Shown here: positions 1 through 13,950 of the stretch, in pieces
Numbering within the stretch: the first letter of the stretch is position 1
How the letters are laid out: each line of letters starts with the position of its first letter
From: Amblyomma americanum
Taxonomy: Eukaryota > Arthropoda > Arachnida > Ixodida > Ixodidae
DNA: 64,000 nt
Assembly: GCF_052857255.1 (NCBI RefSeq)
Contig: NC_135497.1
Span: forward strand, 192,790,530 to 192,854,529
Direction: 5' to 3'
Notes under the pieces: generated by a model
What the model was told of the DNA's origin: nothing
The model's database searches: none
What the model saw: the letters and a program-made list of their open reading frames with translations, nothing else
Made by a program: the position numbers and the translations under genes

Positions 1-1
1 A

Positions 2-2134
2 CTAACTTTTCTGATTGAATCTCTTGAGCTTATTGACATCCATCAGTGCGGTTTTAAGAAAGCATGCTCAACAACAGACCACTTAACTCGCCTGGAAAAT
101 ACTGTCCGAGAGGCTTTTATACACAGACAGCACTGTCTTGCCGTCTTTTTTGACCTCGAGAAAGCATACGACACCACCTGGAGGTTCGGCATCCTTCGTG
201 ACTTAGCAGATCTTGGCATCCGTGGCAGGATGTTGAACTGCCTGAAGGACTTCCTTTCCGACCGCTCATTTCAAGTGCGCCTAGGATCAACCGTGTCCAG
301 GGGCTTCGTTCAAGAGAACGGGGTTCCTCAGGGGTGTATTTTGAGCACGACATTGTTTGTTATTAAAGTAAATTCCATAGCCAAAGTAATACCGAAGGCC
401 ATTATGTATTCCGTCTATGTTGACGATCTGCAAATAGCCTGCACATCCTCAAACCTGGTAACATGCGAGAGACAAATACAGCTGACAATGGATAAACTGG
501 TGACCTGGGCAGACGAGAACGGTTTCTGGTTTTCCACACAGAAAACCGTGGCCATTCTTTTCTCTATTAAGCGAGGCTTACAGGCTGACCCATTTATACA
601 CCTGAACAAAACACAGCTACCGGTGAAAAATGAGCACAAATTCCTAGGCGTAACCTTTGACAAAAAGCTCACTTTCCTGCCTCATATAAATGCACTGAAA
701 AAGAAAGCCTCCCGATCCCTCAACATACTCAAAGTACTGTCACGAAAACATTGGGGTGCCGACAGGACATGCCTTCTAAAAATTTACCGCTCTGTAGTAC
801 GCTCTACCCTTGATTATGGATGTATAGTGTATGGGTCAGCGAGACCATCATACCTTAAACGACTAGATACAGTGCATAACTTGGGTTTGCGTCTCTCCAC
901 TGGTGCTTACAGGACATCACCCATTAACAGTCTTTATGTAGAAACCAACGAACCGTCACTCGAGGACCGAAGAACCATGCTCACGTGCTCGTACGTTTTA
1001 AAAATCCGTTCGCTTCCCAAACACCTATGTTACCCCATAGTCACAAAGTGCCCATCAAGAACACTTTTGAACAACAAACCACAAGCTATCAGGCCACTCC
1101 TCCTGCGTTTTGAAGAGATGTGTCAAAACCTCGGAGTACTGGACACTTTACCTGCCATTGCTCGAAGACGAGCTCCACTGCCTCCATGGCACAATTTTCC
1201 GGCAATCTGTGATTTTACCCTTGCGCAGTTCCAAAAAAAACAAACTCCAAAACAACATATAGTACAGGAATTCCTTGCACTCGAAGAAAAATACAGTAGT
1301 TTTACGGACTTTTTCACTGACGGTTCAAAAACGAATGTTTACGTAGGAAGCGCAGTGGTGCGAGGAAATTCGGAGACAGCAATGCGACTTCCACAGTGCG
1401 CATCCATCTTCAGCGCAGAATGTTACGCAGTATGTGTGGCAACAAAAAAAATATTAAATGGGAACCTCAAAAACACTATTATTTACACAGACTCTTTAAG
1501 TGTACTTACAGCCCTCCACTCTAGAAACGCAGCCACTCCCATACTTGGGGACATCCTACACAACATTGTAACAGCAACAGCTCGAGGACAAAACATTAAA
1601 CTCTGCTGGGTCCCGAGCCACGTCGGAATAAAAGGAAATGAGAGAGCAGATTTGTGTGCCGCTCAAGCTCGGGGCAAGGAAATAAAAAAAGTAGATATAC
1701 CCTTTAATGACTGCATGAAATTAGTTCAACAGAAATTAAGACAAAAATGGCAGTCGCGTTGGAACAGCGAAGTGAATAATAAATTCACCCAAAACTGGTT
1801 TTACAAAGTGCAGTTTAAGTCATGTGTGCACCAGGAACGTTTTAAAGAAGTGGTTTTATGCCGTCTGCGAATAGGCCACACGCACCTCACGCACAACTTC
1901 CTGCTAACAAAACAAGATAAACCCGGTTGCGAGGAATGCGGAGAAGAACTTACTGTTAACCACATTCTATTCTCATGTGTGAAACTAGAAAAACTAAGAA
2001 AAAAGTACTTCACTCACTTTTATCATGAATACATTCCTTTCCACCCAACATTGCTCTTAGCTGATAATGCCATTGTTAACATACCCTCCGTTTTTAGCTT
2101 TTTAAAAGCAGCGGGCGTCCTCGAAAAACTGTAA
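2..2134 (+). CDS. LINE ORF2, C-terminal part: reverse transcriptase + RNase H (5' end outside window)
   Basis: This is the 3' part of the polyprotein of a non-LTR retrotransposon that copies its RNA at a nicked target. The frame is open from base 2, so the real start lies outside the window; the first internal ATG is at 230. Visible RT motifs are QCGFKKACSTTDHL (finger), FFDLEKAYD (motif A, at 150-180), GVPQGC (motif B) and YVDD (motif C, at about 416-430). RNase H follows, with FTDGSK near 1315, YTDSLS near 1485 and WVPSHVGIKGNERAD near 1610. A CxxC...H...C knuckle (CEEC...NHILFSC) lies near 1930-1980. RT plus RNase H fits the I-like group. No stop or frameshift occurs over 711 codons, unlike the neighbouring copy, so this copy is comparatively young. 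Confidence 0.9.
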   Translation, partial: LTFLIESLELIDIHQCGFKKACSTTDHLTRLENTVREAFIHRQHCLAVFFDLEKAYDTTWRFGILRDLADLGIRGRMLNCLKDFLSDRSFQVRLGSTVSRGFVQENGVPQGCILSTTLFVIKVNSIAKVIPKAIMYSVYVDDLQIACTSSNLVTCERQIQLTMDKLVTWADENGFWFSTQKTVAILFSIKRGLQADPFIHLNKTQLPVKNEHKFLGVTFDKKLTFLPHINALKKKASRSLNILKVLSRKHWGADRTCLLKIYRSVVRSTLDYGCIVYGSARPSYLKRLDTVHNLGLRLSTGAYRTSPINSLYVETNEPSLEDRRTMLTCSYVLKIRSLPKHLCYPIVTKCPSRTLLNNKPQAIRPLLLRFEEMCQNLGVLDTLPAIARRRAPLPPWHNFPAICDFTLAQFQKKQTPKQHIVQEFLALEEKYSSFTDFFTDGSKTNVYVGSAVVRGNSETAMRLPQCASIFSAECYAVCVATKKILNGNLKNTIIYTDSLSVLTALHSRNAATPILGDILHNIVTATARGQNIKLCWVPSHVGIKGNERADLCAAQARGKEIKKVDIPFNDCMKLVQQKLRQKWQSRWNSEVNNKFTQNWFYKVQFKSCVHQERFKEVVLCRLRIGHTHLTHNFLLTKQDKPGCEECGEELTVNHILFSCVKLEKLRKKYFTHFYHEYIPFHPTLLLADNAIVNIPSVFSFLKAAGVLEKL

Positions 2135-2170
2135 TTTTTGAACCACTGGTTCCCTTTATTACATGATACA

Positions 2171-2208
2171 CCTCAGCCACTTTCTCATTCCTGAGAAGTA
2201 GGCTGAGG
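2171..2208 (+). other. 3' UTR hairpin of LINE copy 1
   Basis: CCTCAGCC pairs with GGCTGAGG, and inside it TTCTCA pairs with TGAGAA around a short loop. The same two-storey stem is kept at 3976-4013 in copy 2, with only the innermost pair of the outer stem lost. The retained fold suggests an RNA signal for reverse transcriptase binding (inference). Confidence 0.55.
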
Positions 2209-2420
2209 CTTTTTTGATTGGTTGGGAGCCTCAGGATCCTTGCCTAGCCAAGGATAGCCGCTAAGGCTGCCTGACCTTCTTTAAGGCTTTTACCATTAGC
2301 GATTTCCAAATTTCTTCTCTTCTTTTACTAGGCAGCACAATGTTTTTAGGTCATCTACGCCATCGGCATTTTTTGATATTCGTAAACATTCTACAGAAAG
2401 CTAATTCTACACCTTGAGTT

Positions 2421-2453
2421 TGGCGCATGATGGCCTTAGCTGCCTATGTGCCA
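2421..2453 (+). other. 3'-terminal hairpin of LINE copy 1
   Basis: TGGCGCAT at the left pairs with ATGTGCCA at the right, with one G-U pair, immediately before the AAAAC/ACACA tail. Copy 2 has TGGCACAT/ATGTGCCA, fully paired, at 4229-4261. The position next to the tail suits a role in target-primed reverse transcription (inference). Confidence 0.5.
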
Positions 2454-2477
2454 TAAAACCCAACACAAACACAAACT

Positions 2478-3902
2478 CACATTCCTACCACACATAAACA
2501 TACTCAAAAAGAAAGCTTCTAAATCTCTGAATATACTAAAAGTAATTTCACGAAAACATTGTGGTTCCGGTAGGACTTGCCTTTTGCGGATTCATTGCTC
2601 TGTAGTACGTTCTACATTAGATTACGGATGCATAGGTTATGGATCAGCGAGGCAATCGTACCTTAAACGGCTAGACCCAGTACACAATTTAGGCTTGCAT
2701 CTTCCCACTGGTGCATACAGGACGTCACCGATAAACAGTCGTTATGTGGAAGCCAACGAGCCATCGCATATAGAGAGAAGAACCATGCTCACTTGCTCGT
2801 ACGTTTTAAAAATCCGATCACTACCTAAACATATGTCACCAAATAGTCACAGAGTGCCCATCTAGAACACTATTTCACAACAAACCATTAGCTATAAGGC
2901 CACTTCTCCTGCGTTTTGAAGATATGTGCAAAAATCTCGGCGTAATGGATGCATTACCTGGCGTTGCTCGAAGACGTGGTCCACTGCCTCCATGGTTCAA
3001 TTTTCCTGTAATCTGTGACCTCACTCTTGCACATTTCCGTAAAAAGCGAACTCCACAGCAACATATATTACAAGAATTCCGTGCCCTTGAAGAAAAATAC
3101 AGTAGTTTTGCAGAATTTTATACTGATGGATCAAAAACAGATAATTGCATAGGAAGCGCAGTGGTGCGAGGAAATTCGGAGCAAATAGTAAGACTACCAC
3201 AGTGTTCCTCCATCTTCACCGCAGAGTGCTACGCAGTATAGATGACCATAGAAAAAATACTAAGTGAGAACCTCAAAAATGCTGTTATTTACACAGACTC
3301 CTTAAGTGTACTTAGAGCTCTCCATTCTAAAAATGCAAGCTCCCCTCTGCTTGGTGACATCATACACAACATAGTAACTGCCACAGCTCAAGGACAAAAT
3401 ATAAAACTGTGCTGGGTCCCGAGTCATATGGGAATAAAAGGTAATGAGAGAGCAGATGTGTGTGCTGGTAAAGCTCGTGGCAAGGAAATAATGAAAGTAA
3501 ATATGCTGTTTAATGATTGCATGAAATTAGTAGAAAGGAAACTAAGAAAAAATTGGCAGTCTGCTTGGAACAATGAGGTCAAAAATAAACTACACTTGGT
3601 AAAACCAGTTTTAGGTGAATTTAAGTCGTGTGTGCACCAAGAACGTTTCAAGGAAGTGATCTTATGCCATCTCCGAACAGGCCACACGCACCTTACGCAC
3701 AACTTCCTACTAACAAAACAAGAGAAACCTGTTTGCCAAGAATGTGGAGATGAACTCATGGTTAACCACATTTTATTCTCTTGTGTGTAACTGGAAGAAC
3801 TAAGAAAAACGTATTTTATTGGATTTTATAATAAATGCATTCCTTTTCATCCCGCACTGCTTTTAGGAGATGATGCAATTGTTAATATATCATGTTTTTA
3901 GC
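2478..3902 (+). pseudogene. LINE RT/RNase H pseudogene
   Basis: This is the decayed counterpart of the 668-2134 coding region. It begins after the RT active site. The frame is lost near 2838 by a small indel, a TAG interrupts it at 3239-3241 where copy 1 reads TGT, and a TAA interrupts it at 3788-3790 where copy 1 reads AAA. RNase H motifs FYTDGSK, YTDSLS and WVPSHMGIKGNERAD are still legible, as is the C-terminal CQEC...NHILFSC knuckle. Non-functional. Confidence 0.9.
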
Positions 3903-3975
3903 TTTCTTAACGAAACGAGATTTCTCAAGAGACTCTAAATTTTTTTACCCACTGGTTTGTTTGAATTTTAGTACA

Positions 3976-4013
3976 CCTCAGCCAATTTCTCATGCCTGAG
4001 AAGAAAGCTGAGG
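3976..4013 (+). other. 3' UTR hairpin of LINE copy 2
   Basis: Counterpart of 2171-2208: the outer stem CCTCAGC/GCTGAGG and inner stem TTCTCA/TGAGAA are retained although loop and flanking bases have changed. Confidence 0.5.
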
Positions 4014-4282
4014 CTTTTATTTTGATTGGTTGGGAGCCTCCATGTCCTTCCGCAGCCAAGGAAGGCTACTGAGGTTACCCGGCCCTCTTTAAAGCTTTTA
4101 CTTGTAGCCATTTATAAAATTTGTGCATGTTTTCACTGGGTAATATTAATGTTTGAGGGCCGCTAGAGCAAGGATGATTCTTGCATTTCTATAATATTCA
4201 ACAAAAGACTTTTCCTATACCTTGTTCTTGGCACATGATGGCCTCAGTTGCCTATGTGCCATAAAACACAACACAACACACA

Positions 4283-5226
4283 ACACATCCCACCCGGAAT
4301 CGCAACGAGTTCAGTGCCGCAGTCGCGTAGCAGCCTCTTCAGCGAGTCGGCCAAATGGCAATGAAACGCATTTAGCACAAGGATGGACGCCAGAGACAAC
4401 AGTGCACCACGTCGCCTACACCGCACGGACTTTACCCAGTCCAAGACTAGATCCTCATTCATCCACCCTTTCTCTTGACATCTCAGGATGACATTTTTCT
4501 GCAGCTCTTCACCTTTCGGCAATGTTTTCTTCTTGAAGATCGCGTAACGGGGGAACTTGCGGCCATCTGCCGTGCACGATGACTGTAACTCGCGTCTTCT
4601 CGTTGCCAGTGGACCGGACGCTAACTTGTTTAGACCCCTTCTCGTGCACAATGAGGGGCGATGGCATGTCCAGGTAAACCGGTGTCTGATCGGCATTGCC
4701 TATTTGGTCCAACAGAAAGTTCTTTGACTTGTGCAAAAAAATAACATGGCGCTGGAAACTCGCAAGCAGCTCTTCGAACACTTCGGGCAGCTTCTGTGAA
4801 ATCGAGGTCCGCTGGCATAGTGAAAAGCCTGCACGGCACATGTAGCGATGGATCCAATGCTTGCTTGCTTTGAAGGAAAGCGCAGTATCCCTTTTTCTTT
4901 TGCAAGCTCTCTAGCTTTTGCCTGCATAAGCTCCACGCTCGCAGCTAGATTTGCGGCTCGCTGTTGCCATACGAACTCCATCAGGCCAAATTGAATTTTT
5001 GGAAATGCGCCATTCTTCGGGCCGCAAAAGCTTCGTCGCGTTCCGCTGCACGCGAAAGGGCTTCTTCCTGTTGTCGCCATCCATGAATGCTTCCCTCGAC
5101 GACCCCAGACTGCCTCCTGGCCGCGCTGTTGCCGATGTTCTCCGCAGCTGAAATCACTTTCTGCTTGAAAGCAGCCGATATACTGTTTTCAAGACTCTGA
5201 CATCTTGCTCCCAAAAAAACATCCAC
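4283..5226 (-). pseudogene. pogo/Tigger-type transposase, broken and truncated
   Basis: Cut-and-paste DNA transposase relic, read in four successive frames from right to left. 5226-4981: CENP-B-like helix-turn-helix (AAFKQKVISAAENIGNSAARR, then a WRQQEEAL stretch). 5080-4850: LMQAKARELAKEKGI. 4841-4570: TSISQKLPEVFEELLASFQ and GNADQTPVYLDMP, which carries the first catalytic Asp. 4696-4287: FKKKTLPKGE, CQEKGWMNEDLVLDW and LVLNAFHCHL. At the second catalytic site the family usually reads LVLD; here it is LVLN, so the acidic residue is lost. The coding match stops at IPGG (4283-4300), exactly where the AACAC tail of LINE copy 2 begins, so the LINE insertion removed or displaced the third catalytic region. 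At least three frameshifts; non-functional. Confidence 0.85.
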
Positions 5227-5776
5227 TCCACGAAGCGTGGCTTACATGCGAGCACGTGCGTTGTCAACATGCACACGGCACACCACGACACCCCGGCACA
5301 CCCAACGGATCACCAACAAAGAAACGACATCGTGACGTCGTTTGTCGAGAGTAGCGAAGCCAAGCCATAGCCACGCCGCAATAACGAAACCCAAACTGCC
5401 ACATGTTTCCAACGGGTCCACGAGGAACCATATCATATACGCATACTGTGTAACAGACATGTACTACACACATACACTGGTTCATCTCTGCTCCCTTGAT
5501 TAAGGTAGTAGAACGTCGGGGAAAAATAAGGGGCAGGGGACTCATGCTAAGGGAAGTCACAAAACCAGAATAAATATTACCTTCTGCACCTTCAATTTCA
5601 TTGTCATTGACACCAGAGAAATATTTTTGGGATTACATTATATTTAGCACAAGCTACCAATTCCAAATCTTTTCTGGTTATTTACAAACAGGTGTTTTGG
5701 TGCTTTTTAAGGGATTTAGGTATCACTACACACATCCACAGTAAAGGTTAAAAATAGGTGCTCTCAGCATTGTGGT
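5227..5776. other. Non-coding gap between Tigger relic and SINE
   Basis: Short ORFs here show no recognisable protein motif. The left part may be the 5' leader of the Tigger element. I see no clear terminal inverted repeat. Confidence 0.4.
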
Positions 5777-5790
5777 TAATTGTATGTTGC

Positions 5791-6022
5791 GCCGCCGCGG
5801 TGGCTGTGTTGTTATGGCGCTCGGCTGCCAGCCCGAAAGACGCGGGTTCGATCCTGGCCGCGGCGGTCGAATTTCGATGGAGGCGAAATTCTAGAGGCCC
5901 GTGTGCTGTGCGATGTCAGTGCACGTGAAAGAACCCCAGGTGGTCGAAATTTCCGGAGCCCTTCACTACGGCGTCCCTCATAGCCTGAGTCGCTTTGGGA
6001 TGTTAAACCCCCATAAACCATA
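5791..6022 (+). mobile_element. tRNA-derived SINE, type A, full length with target duplication
   Basis: The head GCCGCCGCGGTGGCT...TTATGGCGCTCGGCTGCC and GGTTCGATCC have the A-box/B-box layout of a tRNA-derived Pol III promoter. The body (CCCGTGTGCTGTGCGATGTCAG, CCCCAGGTGGTCGAAATT) and the 3' end (GCCTGAGTCGCTTTGGGATG, CCCATAAACCATAA) recur in the window. It is flanked by TAATTGTATGTTGC at 5777-5790 and TAATTGTACGTTGC at 6021-6034, a 14-bp target-site duplication with one change. Resembles the Ruka-like SINEs described from ticks (from memory). Confidence 0.92.
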
Positions 6023-6034
6023 ATTGTACGTTGC

Positions 6035-9286
<3,252 letters not shown>

Positions 9287-9331
9287 GTGGACTGCCCTCG
9301 AAACCTGGCAAAGTCAGTCACTGTGGAATAG
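9287..9331 (+). CDS. GFPT1: GFPT terminal exon
   Basis: Fifteen codons, VDCPRNLAKSVTVE and TAG, following a TTTCTGCCTTGCAG acceptor. The C-terminus PRNLAKSVTVE is nearly invariant in eukaryotic GFPT and forms the C-tail that contributes to the active site. The join to the exon ending at 6738 gives a continuous ...LKGCN-VDCPRNLAK... with no frame change. The final exon carries only 14 residues. Confidence 0.95.
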   Translation: MDCPRNLAKSVTVE

Positions 9332-9700
9332 GTTCATGCAAAAATTGATACTTGCCCCCCCAAAAAAAAGTTATATCTATGGTGATAAAAAAAAAAAGTT
9401 ATATCTATGAATATATAATATGCTACATGCACACATCTACTGCCAACAGGATATGACATACTTTTATGTTCAGATATCTTCAAGGCTGTGTGCTTAATAT
9501 GAATTTAATTGCCATGAAAGTAGCAGCAGCAAATATATATTTTTAAATCAAACTCCATGAAGCGATACTGTGAAGAGCAATTTGTTTCTGCAAGTTTACC
9601 ATTTGTGTAAAGGAATGTTGGTCAAGAAATAATTTCTCTTGGTTCATCTTTCAAGTTCTGTGTAGCTTTATCTTGCCATTTTTATTCCGGCGGCAATAAA
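9332..9700 (+). other. Probable GFPT 3' UTR with poly(A) signal
   Basis: AT-rich sequence after the stop codon. An AATAAA at 9695-9700 is the first clear polyadenylation hexamer; another at 9878-9883 could give a longer form. Extent is inferred, not observed. Confidence 0.5.
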
Positions 9701-11506
9701 AATTTTCATTTTTAGTATATCTACACCCATGCGAGCTTATATAGCCTAGACTCTCTTCTTTTGCTTTTGTATAAATGCGTATTTCAAAAGTTCTGCATTT
9801 GTTTTAGCCAGTGATTAAGGGGACGTGTGGCATGTCATTTATATTGAAACTGTGGAGAATCTCTTTACATGCTTTTTAATAAAGTCTTCCACCAATACAT
9901 GTGTGCTGTGATCTTATTGCTGCTGGAAGCTGGATTCGAACAAAATACATCGGATAACCCAAACACAAGAAATTCCCCTTTTCGAAAAGGACATTGCTGT
10001 CAAACAAGTATACCATGGAACAGATTGTGCCATCTGAAGTCTTGCATGGCTGGTGGCAAATACGTCTGTAGATTCAAATAATCTACATGAGTTCCTTCTC
10101 TTTCTTGTAGCTCAAGCATATAACAGAAGCAAAACCAACAATTTGCACTGCTGCAAAAGTATACGAATGCTTCCAGCTTATAAGAATATGCAAGTCTTCT
10201 CGAAGCTGTATGTCCTAGCAGTTCATGCATGTTGCAATCTGAAAAAAAAAACTGTGCCATGAAAGGGTGCAGTTGCTTACTTTAAGTGACTGCCGGCAGT
10301 TTAGCAGAGTGATGAAGTGGACACCAATGAAAGGAAAACAAATTTTGACCTTGGGAGGTTTGCTGGAATAACACGACTGCAGCTGAAGCAAGATGCGTAT
10401 AATTGGAGGTACTTGAATGGTGCTTTTATCCTGAAGCAGGCTCTTCTCAGATGGCAGTGACTGTGAAGTATGGAGGGAGATGCCGCCTTGCAAAAATAAC
10501 TTTAAACTTCAAAAGCTTTCCAATTGGAAAGCACTGAACTTATAGCACATGAGGAAATGAGTTTCATGGCACTTAAGGGAATGTGGCAGTGAACACTATA
10601 TTGGTTATTTCTGCAAGAAATTTACATTTGAATTTTTATGTACGTGGAGTGTGATTGTAATATCAAAGCAAAGGTTAGTTCTAAGGTGTCTGTTTTTAAT
10701 TTTCAAGTTCTGAATATTAGTGTTTTAATAAAAGTCCATCCCACTTTTATTAACGAGAACAGTAATTTTAAGTTTTGAGTGTTGGCAAATTTATATTCTC
10801 TATTAAATCTGTATTCTTGTGCCCTCAACAGCCATGATGAGAAAGGGAAGAAACTTCACTCTACATGTTTGACACAATATCTGTTTCTGCAAAATTAAGC
10901 CAAAACTGTGCAGCCAAGCAAAATTCAGCAGCTTTGTGTTGCTTCTTAATGTCAAGAGACCAATTTGCAAGAGGTAGGGCAATTTAATATTTCTCATTCT
11001 ATGACAGTGGAGGGCTGAGTGGCACAGTTGAATGACACGTACAATTAAGTTGCTGCTCAAAGCATGAAGCCTCGGAACAGCCGTGCCACTGATTTTTTTT
11101 TTGTTTCTTGTACCAGTGAACTTTGCGTGCATTCTGGCTCTTTTCTGCAATGCTCCATTACTACTCTAATGATTAGCTGTTGGTGATCGGGCAAAACTAC
11201 TATAGTCCAATTTTTGAATAAACTTGGTCAACTTTTTTTTTGCCACATTTCTCATCAATGGTAACAGAAGTCCTGTGCAGCCATAGTCAACTAGAATTAT
11301 GGGGACAATTTTAAGTTTTTCTTTGTAGCTGTAAAATATTTTGAAATAAGTGTGGCAGTTATTGAAGGGATGATTACTTTGCCTCTACTTTTCTGTCCTT
11401 CATATTTTTTCTAGTTTTTCTGAAATTTTATTGTTAACAATTTTCTTCTAGTCACTGTATTTTATATATGCCATCATATAGCTTAACTGCGCAGATATAA
11501 TGTATC
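9701..11506. other. Intergenic, no recognisable feature
   Basis: AT-rich DNA with only short ORFs. The word TTAAGGGGACGTGTGG at about 9815 recurs as TTAAGGGGACATGTGG at about 53787, hinting at a dispersed repeat end that I cannot classify. Confidence 0.4.
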
Positions 11507-11660
11507 CCGTTTGTGGCGGCTGCATTTCGATGGAGGAGAAATGCAGAAACAACTGTGTGCTGTGCAATGTTGGAGCATGTTAAAGAACCCCAGGTGGTCT
11601 AAATTAACCCAGACTCCTCCACTACAGCACCCCTCATAGCTTATATGTGGCTTCTTACTT
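11507..11660 (+). mobile_element. SINE type A, old 5'-truncated copy
   Basis: GGCGGCTGCATTTCGATGGAGG, TGTGTGCTGTGCAATGTTGGAG and AAAGAACCCCAGGTGGTCTAAATT match the SINE body with many substitutions. The tRNA-like head is missing. Confidence 0.8.
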
Positions 11661-13185
11661 CCGAGCTAAAATATTAATTTTACTTTGGCTCACAAGGGAA
11701 AGATTCGAGAATGGTTTGCCTTTCTCAGTGGGAGATGGTCATCTTTTATTACTGCATTGGGTGGCTGTCGAGATATGTACAGGGGCATATCTAGTGCAGC
11801 TATATATTGTAGCCCGTGATAAGTCAATAGACTGTGTACATTGTGTGCTGCTGTGGAACTGAATTTGCTGCAAGTGGCTCCCCTGAAGCAGTAAGCCATT
11901 TGTGGGCTAGAATGATAAATGACTCATTTTTTTATGTTAGTGTGTGATCCTTAGGTGAGAACCTAGAAATTTAGTTCTGGCTGCCAGGTGGCAGGATGTG
12001 TGGCATCAAAAGATGAGTTGTAGTGGAAGCCTGCATGCTTGATAACTGAGCAGCTGCTGTTAAGCCTTCCTCAGCTGGCCTATGAACTGTCACTTTGGTG
12101 AAAGGAAAAAATTATAATGTGAAGTCACCATGCTGTATGCTTGCTCTATGCAGTATGACATGCTGTGAATTGAAAGCCTGCGTATCACTTGTAGTGCCAC
12201 ATATTGTCCTCTGGGATACACCTACTGGGCTATGTATACACAGTAGGAGGTGGTCACTTTTGTTGATACTATCTTTAGCCACAGCTCTACCAGCCTGTTT
12301 TTGTTAAATTGATTTGTACATGTGTGGTCATGCCCAGCAAGAAGAAAGCAGAACTTTTGTTGCTGCTTTTATATTGTTATTGTCAACCAGCATTATGAAC
12401 AAAAATTTTTAAGCTAAAAAATTGCTGATTGAGCTGTTGGTGGTTACTCAGTACAAACAAAAGAGTACACTGAAGACAATTAGAGCAAGTAACAGAAACA
12501 CACCAGCTTTGACATTTGCAACTGAATTTAATACAGGAATTTGTGTTTTAGCTTCAGTGCTTAACCATCCACTTGTCCCACGTTAAATTCAGCTGTGGCA
12601 ATTGTCAGTGCTTTCTTCTGTGCGTGCCTTCATCTTCACATGCAGTGTGTTGGTTTGTTTCCATCCTAAATTTTTTTATCACTGGAGATATTGCATGAAA
12701 GTTGTAAAATTACAAATGGAGGATATGCCAAGTGCGCTTATTCTGAAGCTGACGAAATGAGAACATGAAATTTCAGAGTTGCAATTTTATGCCTTAAGAA
12801 CACTTGGTACTAAAAAAAAGAAAATCATCTGGTTTTCTATCAACATCGAACCTCGAAACCTTACCGAACATTATTCAGTGCATATGCCTTTCTGCCCTTT
12901 AATAAATGCAGAACAGCCTGGATTTCAAACTCAAGTGAAAATTAAGCATACAGGCACGGTTTCTTCTGAGCTTGCTTTCACTCCGATTTCTGCAATAAAA
13001 AATTATGTGCGCAAAGTTGGTTTTCCTGAGCCCTGTAAATTCATGTAATAATTATGAAATAAATAAACAGCACTTCTTGTTACTTCTTTTATATTCAAGC
13101 TTCACCCAGTGAAATTTGTAACGGTAATCACTGCCAGTCCTTAACTTGCATCTTCAATCTTTGTTTCAATGCTGGCATCTTTTCT
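11661..13185. other. Intergenic, no recognisable feature
   Basis: Short ORFs only (longest about 90 codons at 12779-13048, no motif). Nothing assignable. Confidence 0.4.
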
Positions 13186-13748
13186 TCTGAGTTGCAGATT
13201 TCTAAAATGAACATAATTTATAAGAAGGGAGACAGGAACAGCCTAGAAAATTACTGGCTTATGTCAATATTGCCTATCAGTGTTATTTTTTCTCGCTTGG
13301 TGTCAGTTACAGATCAGCACAGTACAATACATGACTCAAAATTTGGATTTCGAAAAAATCACTCCACTGAACTTGTTCCGCTAAACCAAAAAGAATATGT
13401 TCTACAGAACTTTGAACAAAATAAGTCTTATGAATATTCGTTGATTTTAGTAAGGCCTTTGATTCCTTAAATCGCAACTTACTGCTGAAAAAGTCAGAAT
13501 TATATGATATATGGGGCCCTGCGCTTAATATATATGATGAAGTCACTTTGACAACCATGAACAGTATGTATCTTTAAACAGTTGGTCTTCATTGACTAAA
13601 ACAATGTCATTTGGTGTACCACAAGGCATTTTAGAGCCTTTTAACATTTTATATAAAACAAAATCATCAGGCCATAAGATACATAATCTGCACTGATGAC
13701 GCTAGCTTGTTTATTGCAGGTAGGGATAATAAAGCTTTTTTTGCCATG
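13186..13748 (+). pseudogene. CR1/jockey-like LINE reverse transcriptase, left half
   Basis: RT domain relic on the + strand. The frame reads IIYKKGDRNSLENY (finger motif), then SKFGFRKNHSTELV. After a frame break comes the motif-A region (DFSKAF-like, near 13440), VPQGI at 13617-13633 and a YADDAS-like active-site region near 13690 (ACTGATGACGCTAGC). Several indels break it. It is cut at 13748 by the gypsy LTR and continues at 18066. Confidence 0.82.
13745..13748. repeat. Target-site duplication of the gypsy element (left)
   Basis: CATG directly before the left LTR; the same four bases follow the right LTR at 18066-18069. Confidence 0.85.
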
Positions 13749-13907
13749 TGTTGTCCACTTGTTGGCGTGCCGGAGCCACCACAAGCAGTAATAAGTCCGA
13801 CTCCAGAGAGCAAGATACGAACATGTTTTACTGGAACGCCATGTTGTTTTCTTCCCCCCCTGTGCCCCTACATCAGTTGCCAGACGAGTTTTCTACGTCG
13901 GCCAACA
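13749..13907 (-). repeat. Gypsy element 1, 3' LTR (left in window)
   Basis: 159 bp starting TGTTGTCC and ending GGCCAACA. It differs from the right LTR by three transitions and two bases in a C-run. The element is on the - strand, so this is its 3' LTR. The purine run preceding it in element orientation (GTGTGGGGGAG, plus-strand 13908-13918) is the likely polypurine tract. Confidence 0.93.
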
Positions 13908-13950
13908 CTCCCCCACACTTGGTTTGAGAATCACACCACTGACACTCACA

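Larger units (their letters stand above)
1..2475 (+). mobile_element. I-like LINE, copy 1 (3' part and 3' UTR)
   Basis: The element comprises the ORF above plus a 3' UTR of about 340 bases ending in GCCATAAAACC and an ACACA-rich tail at about 2453-2475. The same 3' UTR recurs at 3930-4290, which defines the 3' end. The 5' end is cut by the window edge. Confidence 0.88.
2476..4287 (+). mobile_element. I-like LINE, copy 2 (5' truncated), in tandem behind copy 1
   Basis: Sequence from 2476 matches copy 1 from about base 668 (CTCAC.TTCCT.CC.CA.ATAAAC), so the 5' end was lost within the RT domain. A 90-base stretch compared by eye in the RNase H region is about 85% identical to copy 1. The tail is an AACAC repeat at 4262-4287. 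The copy sits directly on the ACACA tail of copy 1, with no unique DNA between them. Confidence 0.87.
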
